Shown here: positions 9,908 through 16,470 of the stretch, piece by piece
Numbering within the stretch: position 1 is the first letter of the stretch
Layout of the letters: every line of letters begins with the position of its first letter
NCBI GenBank assembly: GCA_913048245.1
Contig: CAJWWR010000008.1
Span: 1 to 36,105, forward strand
Reading direction: 5' to 3'
Source of the DNA: an uncultured Prochlorococcus sp.
GTDB lineage: Bacteria > Cyanobacteriota > Cyanobacteriia > PCC-6307 > Cyanobiaceae
Length of the DNA: 36,105 bases
Notes under the pieces: model-generated
Database searches by the model: none
What the model was told of the DNA's origin: nothing
Seen by the model: only the letters and a program-made list of their open reading frames with translations
Program-made: the position numbers and the translations under genes

Positions 9908-10441
9908 ATGAACTCTTCTAAAGGATCAGCCAATTTATCTCAGAATGACTCTTATGAGACAATTGAGCAGACTATGGAGAAACTATCTGATGGGGCAAGA
10001 AGATTAGCCGCGCAATTAACAACTACAGCTAGTTTTGATTCTCTTTGGAGAGTTTTAACGGATTATGATCGTTTGAACTTATACATACCAAACCTTTTAA
10101 GTAGTAAGAAGCTTTACAAGAACAACAATAATATTCATTTACAACAAATAGGTGCCCAAGATTTTCTAGGGATGAAATTTTCAGCAGAGGTTATTTTAGA
10201 TTTATATGAGAAGAGAGAGCTTGGTCAAATAACTTTTAAGTTAATGAAAGGGGATTTTAGAAGATTTGAAGGAAGTTGGAAAATACAGAAAGTTAGTGGT
10301 TCAGATAATAATTCTTTGATTTACGACCTAACTGTCAAAGGTTGTCAATGGATGCCAATAGGCATGATTGAAAAAAGATTAAAGCGAGACCTTTCTGATA
10401 ACCTGATAGCGGTCGAAAAGCAAGCTAAAAAATTTTCTTAG
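9908..10441 (+). CDS. SRPBCC (START-like / polyketide cyclase-dehydrase) family protein
   Basis: A 177-residue soluble protein with a START/Bet v1-like fold: ARRLAAQLTTTASFDSLWRVLTDYDRLNLYIPNL is the typical N-terminal helix-strand of the coenzyme Q-binding/polyketide cyclase group, and the end (MPIGMIEKRLKRDLSDNLIAVEKQAKKF) is the long C-terminal helix. Such proteins bind hydrophobic ligands; cyanobacterial members have no established ligand. The first 30 residues are polar and probably disordered. It is transcribed alone, divergent from petH, and a 24-base inverted repeat sits just ahead of it. Its stop codon is only six bases from the 3' end of tRNA-Glu on the other strand. Confidence 0.85.
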   Translation: MNSSKGSANLSQNDSYETIEQTMEKLSDGARRLAAQLTTTASFDSLWRVLTDYDRLNLYIPNLLSSKKLYKNNNNIHLQQIGAQDFLGMKFSAEVILDLYEKRELGQITFKLMKGDFRRFEGSWKIQKVSGSDNNSLIYDLTVKGCQWMPIGMIEKRLKRDLSDNLIAVEKQAKKFS

Positions 10442-10447
10442 TTTAAA

Positions 10448-10520
10448 TAGCCCCAAGGGGATTCGAACCCCTGTCGCCTCCGTGAAAGGGAGGTGTCCTA
10501 GGCCTCTAGACGATGGGGCC
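10448..10520 (-). tRNA. tRNA-Glu (anticodon TTC)
   Basis: Read on the minus strand, a 73-base cloverleaf folds with acceptor GGCCCCA/TGGGGCT, D-arm region TCTAGAGGCCTAGGA, anticodon stem-loop CCTCC-CTTTCAC-GGAGG (TTC anticodon) and T-arm AGGGG-TTCGAAT-CCCCT. The 3' CCA is not encoded. The acceptor ends in a G1-U72 wobble followed by A73, the arrangement of cyanobacterial and plastid tRNA-Glu. In these organisms charged tRNA-Glu serves protein synthesis and also, through glutamyl-tRNA reductase, all chlorophyll and haem synthesis. It lies 65 bases downstream of sasA on the same strand. Confidence 0.97.
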
Positions 10521-10533
10521 ATGGATAATAAGC

Positions 10534-10539
10534 ATCATA
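10534..10539 (-). promoter_or_regulatory. Candidate -10 box for tRNA-Glu
   Basis: Minus-strand TATGAT lies 13 bases ahead of the mature 5' end of tRNA-Glu, a plausible -10 in the 65-base gap after sasA. A TTGACG at the sasA end of the gap is too far away to be its -35. The call rests on position and one hexamer only. Confidence 0.3.
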
Positions 10540-10585
10540 GCTGATAAGAAATTAAGAGTAAAGCTAACCCTTCGTCAAGTCTTTT

Positions 10586-11686
10586 TCATTTTTTTTCTTG
10601 ACCTTGCCAAACTGGTACAGTGAAATGGAAGCAAGAACCCTCTTTGACTTCAGATACTACCCATATTCTTCCTCCGTGAACTTCAATAATTCTTCTGCAA
10701 ACTGACAAACCAATACCAAAACCAGAAGTACCCTCGGAAGTCTCTGGAAGCCTTACCCTGTCAAGAAAAATTCTTTTTTGCTCACTTTTTGGAATTCCAG
10801 GACCTTTGTCACATATTGTGATTTCAACCCACTGATTAGTTTTGTGAATCAATGAGATCTTTATGTATCCTGAATCTTCTGAAAACTTTACGGCATTTTC
10901 TATTATATTAAGAAAAACCTGCCTCATTCTTCTTTGGTCTGCATAAACACAAGGCAAATCTGTTGGGATATCAGTATCTATTTCAATATTTCTAATACGC
11001 CAAAACTTTTCCAATTCAAGAATTGCTTCAGCTGTAACATTTCCTAACTCAATTTTTTGAGGGTTAAACAATGCTTCCCACCTAGTGGTGCCAACTTCTA
11101 AAAGGTCTTGTGATAGAAGTTCTATTTCCTCTAATCTTCTCTTTATGACTTCTTGTAATTTTTCTAGATTAATCTGGCCAAGCTTTTGACTTTGGATTGC
11201 GAGACTAGCAGCAGTCAATGGGGTTCTTAGCTCATGAGCGACCATCCTTAATAATCTTTCCTGTGATTCAATTCTTTTTATTAAGGTTTCATTCTCTTGC
11301 CTAAGAACTAATAATTCATCTTCTAGGAGTATTTCTTTTTGAGTTGTAACACTATCTAACTTTGATGCTTGAATATTTATCCCAAGGTTCTTGACAAGAC
11401 CTTCTTGTTTCCATCTTGGGAGCCAAGTTTTTAATTGTTTGTATATATTACTTCCGGCAAAGACTTGTTTTGGTGAGGGGGCGATTTTTATAAGTGCTGG
11501 TATTGCTACCAATCTGTGAAGTTCCAGTAATTCAGGCTGTTCGGAAGGATCAGAAATCTGCAAGGATATATCAAAATCTGATTTATTTGTATTGAGGTAA
11601 TCAATTAAGGATTTTAAGTCACCTCGCGAAAGATGACTTCTCGTGGCAACCAGAATTAGCTTTAGCTCTTTTTTCTCACTCAACAT
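10586..11686 (-). CDS. sasA: Clock output sensor histidine kinase SasA
   Basis: SasA is stimulated by the KaiC oscillator and phosphorylates RpaA to drive circadian transcription. The N-terminus (about 5-92) is the KaiB-like thioredoxin-fold domain ([39 protein letters not shown]). A coiled segment (about 118-145) follows, then the HisKA phospho-acceptor H151 in [14 protein letters not shown]. The ATPase domain has N-box [10 protein letters not shown]1 [10 protein letters not shown] and G2 [13 protein letters not shown] chose ATG at 11686 (366 residues) because an AGGTGA ribosome site lies just ahead of it; the frame runs back to a TTG at 11716 that adds ten residues. There is no transmembrane segment. 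The kai genes are not in this window. Confidence 0.95.
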   Translation of the reverse strand: MLSEKKELKLILVATRSHLSRGDLKSLIDYLNTNKSDFDISLQISDPSEQPELLELHRLVAIPALIKIAPSPKQVFAGSNIYKQLKTWLPRWKQEGLVKNLGINIQASKLDSVTTQKEILLEDELLVLRQENETLIKRIESQERLLRMVAHELRTPLTAASLAIQSQKLGQINLEKLQEVIKRRLEEIELLSQDLLEVGTTRWEALFNPQKIELGNVTAEAILELEKFWRIRNIEIDTDIPTDLPCVYADQRRMRQVFLNIIENAVKFSEDSGYIKISLIHKTNQWVEITICDKGPGIPKSEQKRIFLDRVRLPETSEGTSGFGIGLSVCRRIIEVHGGRIWVVSEVKEGSCFHFTVPVWQGQEKK

Positions 11687-11789
11687 TAATTCACCTGAGG
11701 GTTGAAAAGCTGTCAATGCTTATAAAGACATTAAGATATTTAAACTATTTTTACAGATAAGCTATGAAATAGATAGTGCTAATACTCAA

Positions 11790-12332
11790 ATGATTGCTAT
11801 TAATCCAAGTATTAAATTAACTAGCCAAATTTCAAAGTCGCCTGATATTGCCATAGACAGCAATCTTAGAAGGTGGTTTTCCAGGAATTTAGGACTTTGG
11901 AAATCTCAAAGGACATATTTTCTTAAAGAAAAAAATAAAACCTACAATGTCTGCATGTTTCTTAAAATAGAATCTATCGATAGTAAAAAACCTTGGCAAT
12001 CTCATTATAAATTTAGCTGGTATCCCGAAAAGGAATTTAAATTTTTTGATGAAAATCCAAGATATCAAAAGAAAGGTTCAATGAATGCTTATATCCAAGG
12101 CCATCAGTTAATTAGAGAAAAGTTCTATTTATGTGATAAAAAGGGGTTATCAAATATTAAGCAGGTAGATGAGCATGAAATGATATTTGAATCCAGTTAC
12201 CAAGACTGGTATATTTTGGAGCATACAAGATTAGTCGATATGGATAATTTTAGATATAGGGTTATTTATTCTTGGAATCGTAATAATATTGAAATTGTTG
12301 AAACACACCATGAGGAGAGAGTCTCGTTTTAG
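11790..12332 (+). CDS. CpcS/CpeS-like phycobiliprotein lyase homologue
   Basis: A 180-residue soluble protein. The segment WFSRNLGLWKSQRTYFL (about 29-45), the alternating strand pattern and the size resemble the lipocalin-fold CpcS/CpeS/CpeU lyases, which attach bilins to phycobiliprotein cysteines. The C-terminal part (RYRVIYSWNRNNIEIVETHHEERVSF) is consistent with the last strands of that barrel but is not diagnostic. If the organism lacks phycobilisomes, the target could be a residual phycoerythrin or something unrelated to bilins. It is divergent from sasA and is followed by a separate exported unknown. The family assignment is tentative; a profile search would settle it. Confidence 0.5.
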   Translation: MIAINPSIKLTSQISKSPDIAIDSNLRRWFSRNLGLWKSQRTYFLKEKNKTYNVCMFLKIESIDSKKPWQSHYKFSWYPEKEFKFFDENPRYQKKGSMNAYIQGHQLIREKFYLCDKKGLSNIKQVDEHEMIFESSYQDWYILEHTRLVDMDNFRYRVIYSWNRNNIEIVETHHEERVSF

Positions 12333-12391
12333 TGTATTTTGGCTATTTATTTTGAAATAATGTTATGTTAAATAATATTTAGCTGGAAAAT

Positions 12392-12889
12392 ATGTTTAGG
12401 AAATTTTTCATCAATGCAAAATTAGGTTCACTTATCACAACTCCTATTATTTTTACAAGCTTTTTTTTTGGTATTAATTCCTTTAGTAAGAAACTTTTAG
12501 CTGAAACAAATATATATCCTGCAACATATGAAGAGTTAGCTCGGTACGAATGGATGGGAATAAGTTATGTTTGTATATCTAGAGAGATGAAATTTAATAG
12601 AATTTTCTGGTTTAAACAAAGATTTCCATTTGAAAATGCATTGAGTGTAGCCACTTCTACATTTGTAAATAGTATTCTTGCCCATCATGGGGGACAAATT
12701 GAAAATAATGGAGAAGTCTTTGAAATTGATCCAAATAGATTATATGAAAATGGATCTTTTTTGATACTGGCTGGAGCAATTCAGTATTGCCCAGATCTTG
12801 TACCCAAGAAATCTAAAGATCAATTTAATGAGATTAATTCTATTTTATTGGAAGAGTTAGAAGAACTTGATATTCAAAATAACCAATAA
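12392..12889 (+). CDS. Exported protein of unknown function
   Basis: The 165-residue product has a basic start (MFRKFFINAK), a hydrophobic core (about 11-30, LGSLITTPIIFTSFFFG) and a likely signal-peptide cleavage zone around residues 33-38 near LLAE. The mature part has two cysteines (YVCIS, QYCPD) and the motif TYEELARYEWMGISYVC, then a strongly acidic tail (LLEELEELD). I recognise no catalytic motif. The pattern suggests a periplasmic or lumenal protein, possibly with one disulphide. It is convergent with prs, with only four bases between the stop codons. Confidence 0.7.
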   Translation: MFRKFFINAKLGSLITTPIIFTSFFFGINSFSKKLLAETNIYPATYEELARYEWMGISYVCISREMKFNRIFWFKQRFPFENALSVATSTFVNSILAHHGGQIENNGEVFEIDPNRLYENGSFLILAGAIQYCPDLVPKKSKDQFNEINSILLEELEELDIQNNQ

Positions 12890-12893
12890 TTTC

Positions 12894-13889
12894 TTATCTA
12901 AACATTGAACTCACTGAACTTTCTTCATGAATTCTCCAAATAGCTTCACCAAGCATATTTGCTACTGAGAGAACTTTTAGTTGAGGAAAATAATCTTTAT
13001 CAGCTACAGGTATGCTATTAGTCACAATCACTTGTTCAAATAAATCTTTAGCACTCAGTCTCTCAATAGAGGGAGGTGAAAAAACGGCATGAGAGGCACA
13101 AGCAAATATTTTTTTTGCACCTTCTTTCTTTAAAAGACTTGCCCCTGAACAGATAGTCCCACCAGTATCAATCATGTCATCAATTAATATTGCAGTCTTA
13201 TCTTTGACTTCTCCAATTACTGTAAGACTTTCAGAAATATTATGAGCAGATCTCCTTTTGTCAATTATGGCCAAAGGAGCATCCTTCATTAATTTCGCAA
13301 ATGCTCTGGCTCTTGCTACCCCTCCTACATCAGGGGAAACAACAACAATTTCATTTAAATTAAGGGTTTCAATATAATCAATTAATACTGGAGAACCATA
13401 AATATGATCACAAGGGATATCAAAATAGCCTTGAATCTGAGCGGAGTGAAGATCCATCGCAAGAACTCTATCAACCCCAGATTTCTCGAGAAGATTTGCA
13501 GTAAGTTTTGCTGTTATAGATTCTCTGCCTGAGGTTTTTCTATCTGCCCTTGCATATCCAAAATATGGAATAACTGCTGTTATTTGTCTAGCTGAAGCTC
13601 GTTTACAGGCATCAACCATGATCATTAGTTCTATTAAACTGTCGTTTACAGGAGCGCAAGTAGGTTGAATTAGAAACACATCACAACCTCTTATGGATTG
13701 TTGAATTTGAACGTAAATTTCCCCATCAGCAAATCTTTTTGATACGAGGGGGACATTTTTGATACCTAAATATGAGGCTATTTCATTAGCTAAAATTGGA
13801 TTTGAGCTACCACTTACTAACCTAAGCCTACTATTGCTCAGATTAAAATTAGACTGTTCGTTTTGGACTGCAGTGATGAAACTAGTCAC
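12894..13889 (-). CDS. prs: Ribose-phosphate pyrophosphokinase (PRPP synthase)
   Basis: PRPP synthase transfers pyrophosphate from ATP to ribose-5-phosphate, supplying purine, pyrimidine, NAD, His and Trp synthesis. The 331-residue protein has the class I signatures: SKRFADGEIYVQI, the region DVFLIQPTCAPVNDSLIELM, the flexible-loop FGYARADRKTSGRESI, MDLHSAQIQGYFD, and the PRPP loop ILIDDMIDTGGTI. The start is a GTG at 13889; there is no in-frame ATG before the conserved LRLVSGSSNP, so the GTG is credible. A good promoter candidate lies just upstream. Confidence 0.97.
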   Translation of the reverse strand: MTSFITAVQNEQSNFNLSNSRLRLVSGSSNPILANEIASYLGIKNVPLVSKRFADGEIYVQIQQSIRGCDVFLIQPTCAPVNDSLIELMIMVDACKRASARQITAVIPYFGYARADRKTSGRESITAKLTANLLEKSGVDRVLAMDLHSAQIQGYFDIPCDHIYGSPVLIDYIETLNLNEIVVVSPDVGGVARARAFAKLMKDAPLAIIDKRRSAHNISESLTVIGEVKDKTAILIDDMIDTGGTICSGASLLKKEGAKKIFACASHAVFSPPSIERLSAKDLFEQVIVTNSIPVADKDYFPQLKVLSVANMLGEAIWRIHEESSVSSMFR

Positions 13890-13912
13890 GAAGTTTGCAA
13901 TCTTGATGTTTA

Positions 13913-13941
13913 TATATATTATCGTAGTATTATTTCCGCAA
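13913..13941 (-). promoter_or_regulatory. Candidate promoter of prs
   Basis: On the minus strand, TTGCGG (13941-13936) and TATATA (13918-13913) are separated by 17 bases, a normal spacing for the housekeeping sigma factor. The expected transcript start is near 13905, giving a leader of about 16 bases before the GTG. A small inverted repeat lies just upstream of the -35. Confidence 0.4.
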
Positions 13942-13962
13942 TTGGCACAAATAATTAACTTC

Positions 13963-13976
13963 TGTTATCAATAACA
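13963..13976. repeat. Short palindrome upstream of prs
   Basis: TGTTAT and ATAACA are perfect inverted arms around CA. The element sits 22 bases beyond the candidate -35 of prs, where activators often bind, in the 270-base gap between divergent prs and malQ. Its size is such that chance is a serious alternative. Confidence 0.25.
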
Positions 13977-14057
13977 ACACAATTAAGAACTCTCATAGCT
14001 ATATCTGTGCGTTATTGCAAATTACTACCTAAAAAAAGTGTGTGTTTTATTGAGTCA

Positions 14058-14087
14058 TTGATAAAATAAGTTTAAAAATGCTATAAA
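14058..14087 (+). promoter_or_regulatory. Candidate promoter of malQ
   Basis: TTGATA (14058-14063) and TATAAA (14082-14087) are 18 bases apart, close to the sigma-70 consensus. Transcription would start near 14094, giving a leader of about 65 bases before malQ. That leader could form two stem-loops, annotated separately. Confidence 0.45.
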
Positions 14088-14091
14088 AATT

Positions 14092-14159
14092 AGTTGATTA
14101 TTTTTTATTAACTCTATTTATGAAATGTTTAATGATTCTTCTGTGGTCAAATCATTAAA
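14092..14159 (+). promoter_or_regulatory. malQ leader with two potential stem-loops
   Basis: The first stem pairs AGTTGAT (14092-14098) with ATTAACT (14107-14113), with one G-T wobble. The second is a perfect ten-pair stem, TTTAATGATT (14128-14137) with AATCATTAAA (14150-14159), and a 12-base loop; it ends on the base before the malQ ATG. No Shine-Dalgarno is visible. The second stem could hide the start site in RNA or be a DNA operator. Both stems are A+T-rich and would be weak in RNA. Confidence 0.35.
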
Positions 14160-15683
14160 ATGAAAATTATGTCAATTATTAATAAATCAGATAAATCAAT
14201 TGGTATTTTGCTTCATCCCACCAGTATTCCTGGTGGGACATATTGTGGAACATTTGGTAAATGTATCGAGGATTGGATTGATATTTTGTCAAGTAACGGA
14301 ATTTCAATATGGCAATTCCTACCTTTGTCTCCTACTGATTCAACAGGGTCCCCTTATAGTTCTCCTTCAAGTTTTGCTCTGAATCCGTGGTTTATTGATG
14401 CAAATGAGTTAAAGGAAAATAATTATATTTCTCATTCTGATTTTATTAATGAAATGACAATAGGAATTAAAGACTTGGATTATTTTGACTTTACAATTGC
14501 TAATGAAATTTCAAAAAAAATTGCCAATGTTCTTGCAGATGAATGGATTGATCAGCCAGATGAGAAAAAAGATTTATTTTTAAAATGGACCAATAAAAAT
14601 AAATGGGTAGATGACTATTCACTATTTATGAGCTTAAAGGATAATTTTTGTAATGCAGCTTGGTGGCAATGGCCAGAGGAGTACCGTTTAAAAAAAGATA
14701 GTTGTATTGAAACATGGATTTCTAAAAATCAAAAAAATTTACTAAAAACAAAATTAATGCAGTGGCATCTAAATAGGCAATGGGAAATAGTAAAAAATAA
14801 AGCTAGCGCTAAAGGAATAAAACTCATAGGAGATTTACCTTTTTACGTCTCAAGAGATAGTGTAGATGTATGGAGTAATAGATCTTTGTTCTCAGTTTCT
14901 AATAATGGAGAGTTGATTTTTCAAAGTGGAGTACCACCTGATTATTTCTCCGATACTGGTCAGCTTTGGGGGACACCAGTTTATTCCTGGGCCAAGCATC
15001 AAAGAACAAAATTTGAGTGGTGGAGAAAAAGATTTTTAAGACAGTTTGCACTTGTAGATTACTTGCGACTTGATCACTTCCGAGCGATGGCGGGATACTG
15101 GAGGATAGAGGGAAAGGAAAACACTGCGATTGATGGGAAATGGATCAGATCCCCTGGAAAGGAACTGCTTAGAACACTTATAGATGCCTTGAGAGTTGAA
15201 ACCCTGCCAATTATAGCTGAGGATCTTGGTGTCATTACTGATGATGTAAACCTTTTAAGAGAAAAATTTAACTTACCTGGGATGAAAATATTGCAGTTCG
15301 CATTTGATGGGAATAAAGATAATCCCTATTTACCTGAAAATTATGAAGGTAATAATTGGGTCGTTTACACAGGCACTCATGATAATGCAACTACTGTTTC
15401 ATGGTGGAGTAATCTTGATGAAAGTCTAAAAAATAAGTTAAAAGAGGATTTCAGTTTTTCTTCTAATCCCTCTTGGGATCTTATGGAATTGGGCATTAGG
15501 AGTAAAGCTAAATTATTTATTGCCCCTATTCAAGATATCCTTTCACTAGATGATTCATCGAGATTAAACACACCTGGCACAGTTAAAAACAATTGGAGAT
15601 GGAAAATAAATAGATCTCTTCCAGAAATTAATTTATACATAAAGAAATATGCAGAATTAGGAAGAAAATACTACAGAAGTTGA
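14160..15683 (+). CDS. malQ: 4-alpha-glucanotransferase (amylomaltase)
   Basis: MalQ (disproportionating enzyme, GH77) transfers alpha-1,4-glucan segments and is used in glycogen turnover. The 507-residue protein shows the GH77 pattern: GILLHPTSIPG, the sugar-binding LPLSPTDSTGSPYSSPSSFALNP (in two parts), GDLPFYVSRDSVDVW, the nucleophile region LRLDHFRAMAGYW, the acid/base IIAEDLGVITDDV, and YTGTHDNATT. Length is typical. An ATG three codons later (14169) is also possible; no ribosome site distinguishes them. It stands alone between prs (divergent) and a RodZ-like gene (convergent, nine-base gap). A ten-pair inverted repeat lies directly against its start. Confidence 0.96.
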   Translation: MKIMSIINKSDKSIGILLHPTSIPGGTYCGTFGKCIEDWIDILSSNGISIWQFLPLSPTDSTGSPYSSPSSFALNPWFIDANELKENNYISHSDFINEMTIGIKDLDYFDFTIANEISKKIANVLADEWIDQPDEKKDLFLKWTNKNKWVDDYSLFMSLKDNFCNAAWWQWPEEYRLKKDSCIETWISKNQKNLLKTKLMQWHLNRQWEIVKNKASAKGIKLIGDLPFYVSRDSVDVWSNRSLFSVSNNGELIFQSGVPPDYFSDTGQLWGTPVYSWAKHQRTKFEWWRKRFLRQFALVDYLRLDHFRAMAGYWRIEGKENTAIDGKWIRSPGKELLRTLIDALRVETLPIIAEDLGVITDDVNLLREKFNLPGMKILQFAFDGNKDNPYLPENYEGNNWVVYTGTHDNATTVSWWSNLDESLKNKLKEDFSFSSNPSWDLMELGIRSKAKLFIAPIQDILSLDDSSRLNTPGTVKNNWRWKINRSLPEINLYIKKYAELGRKYYRS

Positions 15684-15692
15684 TATCCCTTG

Positions 15693-16196
15693 CTATTTAA
15701 CATTTTCTTTAAGCGAAGTTGTATCTCTATCAATAAATTCAAATTCAATAATTCTTGTTCTTAGATAGTAATTATTAAGAATAAAGATAGAGATGATTAA
15801 CAATATTAAATAAAGTATGTTTCCATACCTTGAATGTAGTAAGTCAAGGTTTTTCAGTACCAAATTTTTTGGTTTATATTCATTTTGAATAAATTTTTCT
15901 TTTTTAGCCAAAGAGGTTAGTTGATACTTTTTTAGGTAGAGACATTCTTCTAGTTTTAATAATATTGATCTAGTGAATGGGTATTTTGGCCTTATCTCTT
16001 CAATATTATTCTCAATCGCATTAATTGTTGAGAAAGGTATTTTAGAAATATTTGATAATTCCCTAATGGATAAATTTTGCTCCTCTCTAGATTTTTTGAT
16101 AAGTTGCCCAATCTCGTTGAATGGATCGTCCATTAATTTCTCTTCTATATTTTTTGACCTTATTTTTTGTTTAAAAATTAAATGAAATATATTCAT
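15693..16196 (-). CDS. RodZ-like HTH protein with single membrane segment
   Basis: The 167-residue protein has an XRE/HTH_25-type helix-turn-helix (about residues 27-95: IGQLIKKSREEQNLSIREL, SKIPFSTINAIE) and one hydrophobic membrane span (about 126-141), then a short 26-residue C-terminal tail. This is the layout of RodZ, which links MreB to the envelope, but the long periplasmic domain is missing. An internal ATG at 16133 (M22, MDDPFNEIG) is where homologous HTH domains usually begin. The upstream ATG at 16196 overlaps a possible small ORF by four bases (ATGA), which argues for coupled translation from there. Function in cell shape is inferred from the fold only. Confidence 0.75.
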   Translation of the reverse strand: MNIFHLIFKQKIRSKNIEEKLMDDPFNEIGQLIKKSREEQNLSIRELSNISKIPFSTINAIENNIEEIRPKYPFTRSILLKLEECLYLKKYQLTSLAKKEKFIQNEYKPKNLVLKNLDLLHSRYGNILYLILLIISIFILNNYYLRTRIIEFEFIDRDTTSLKENVK

Positions 16197-16402
16197 TGGA
16201 CTTGTGATAAATGAGCGCGTTCAATTTTTCTACAGGCAATCTCTTCTAAGTTAAATAATGATATATTCCAAACCTTAATTCTTTTTGATTTGATTACTTT
16301 TGAAACTAATAAATTAGTTATTCTTATAAATTCCATATTTCTTGCTTCAGAGGTAATTATTTTATAGAAACTATTTCTTTTGTTTCTTCTTTTAAAACTC
16401 AA
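16193..16402 (-). CDS. Possible small basic protein, unknown
   Basis: A 69-codon reading frame beginning with TTG (or 47 codons from the ATG at 16336), rich in Lys and Arg at its start (SFKRRNKRNSF) and containing NLEEIACRKIERAHLSQ. Its TGA stop overlaps the ATG of the RodZ-like gene as ATGA, the usual sign of translational coupling. It would fill an otherwise empty 270-base gap. There is no clear ribosome site and no family I recognise, so it may also be non-coding leader. Confidence 0.35.
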   Translation of the reverse strand: MSFKRRNKRNSFYKIITSEARNMEFIRITNLLVSKVIKSKRIKVWNISLFNLEEIACRKIERAHLSQVQ

Positions 16403-16470
16403 TTTCTAAAATTCTTTAGCTTATCTTAATGTATATTACATAATCTGAAAGAATTTTCTTTGATTTCTTT

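Noticed and set aside
13759-13974. 71-codon plus-strand frame opposite the start of prs
   Set aside because: Most of it is antisense to conserved prs codons and it has no family similarity or ribosome site; a shadow frame.
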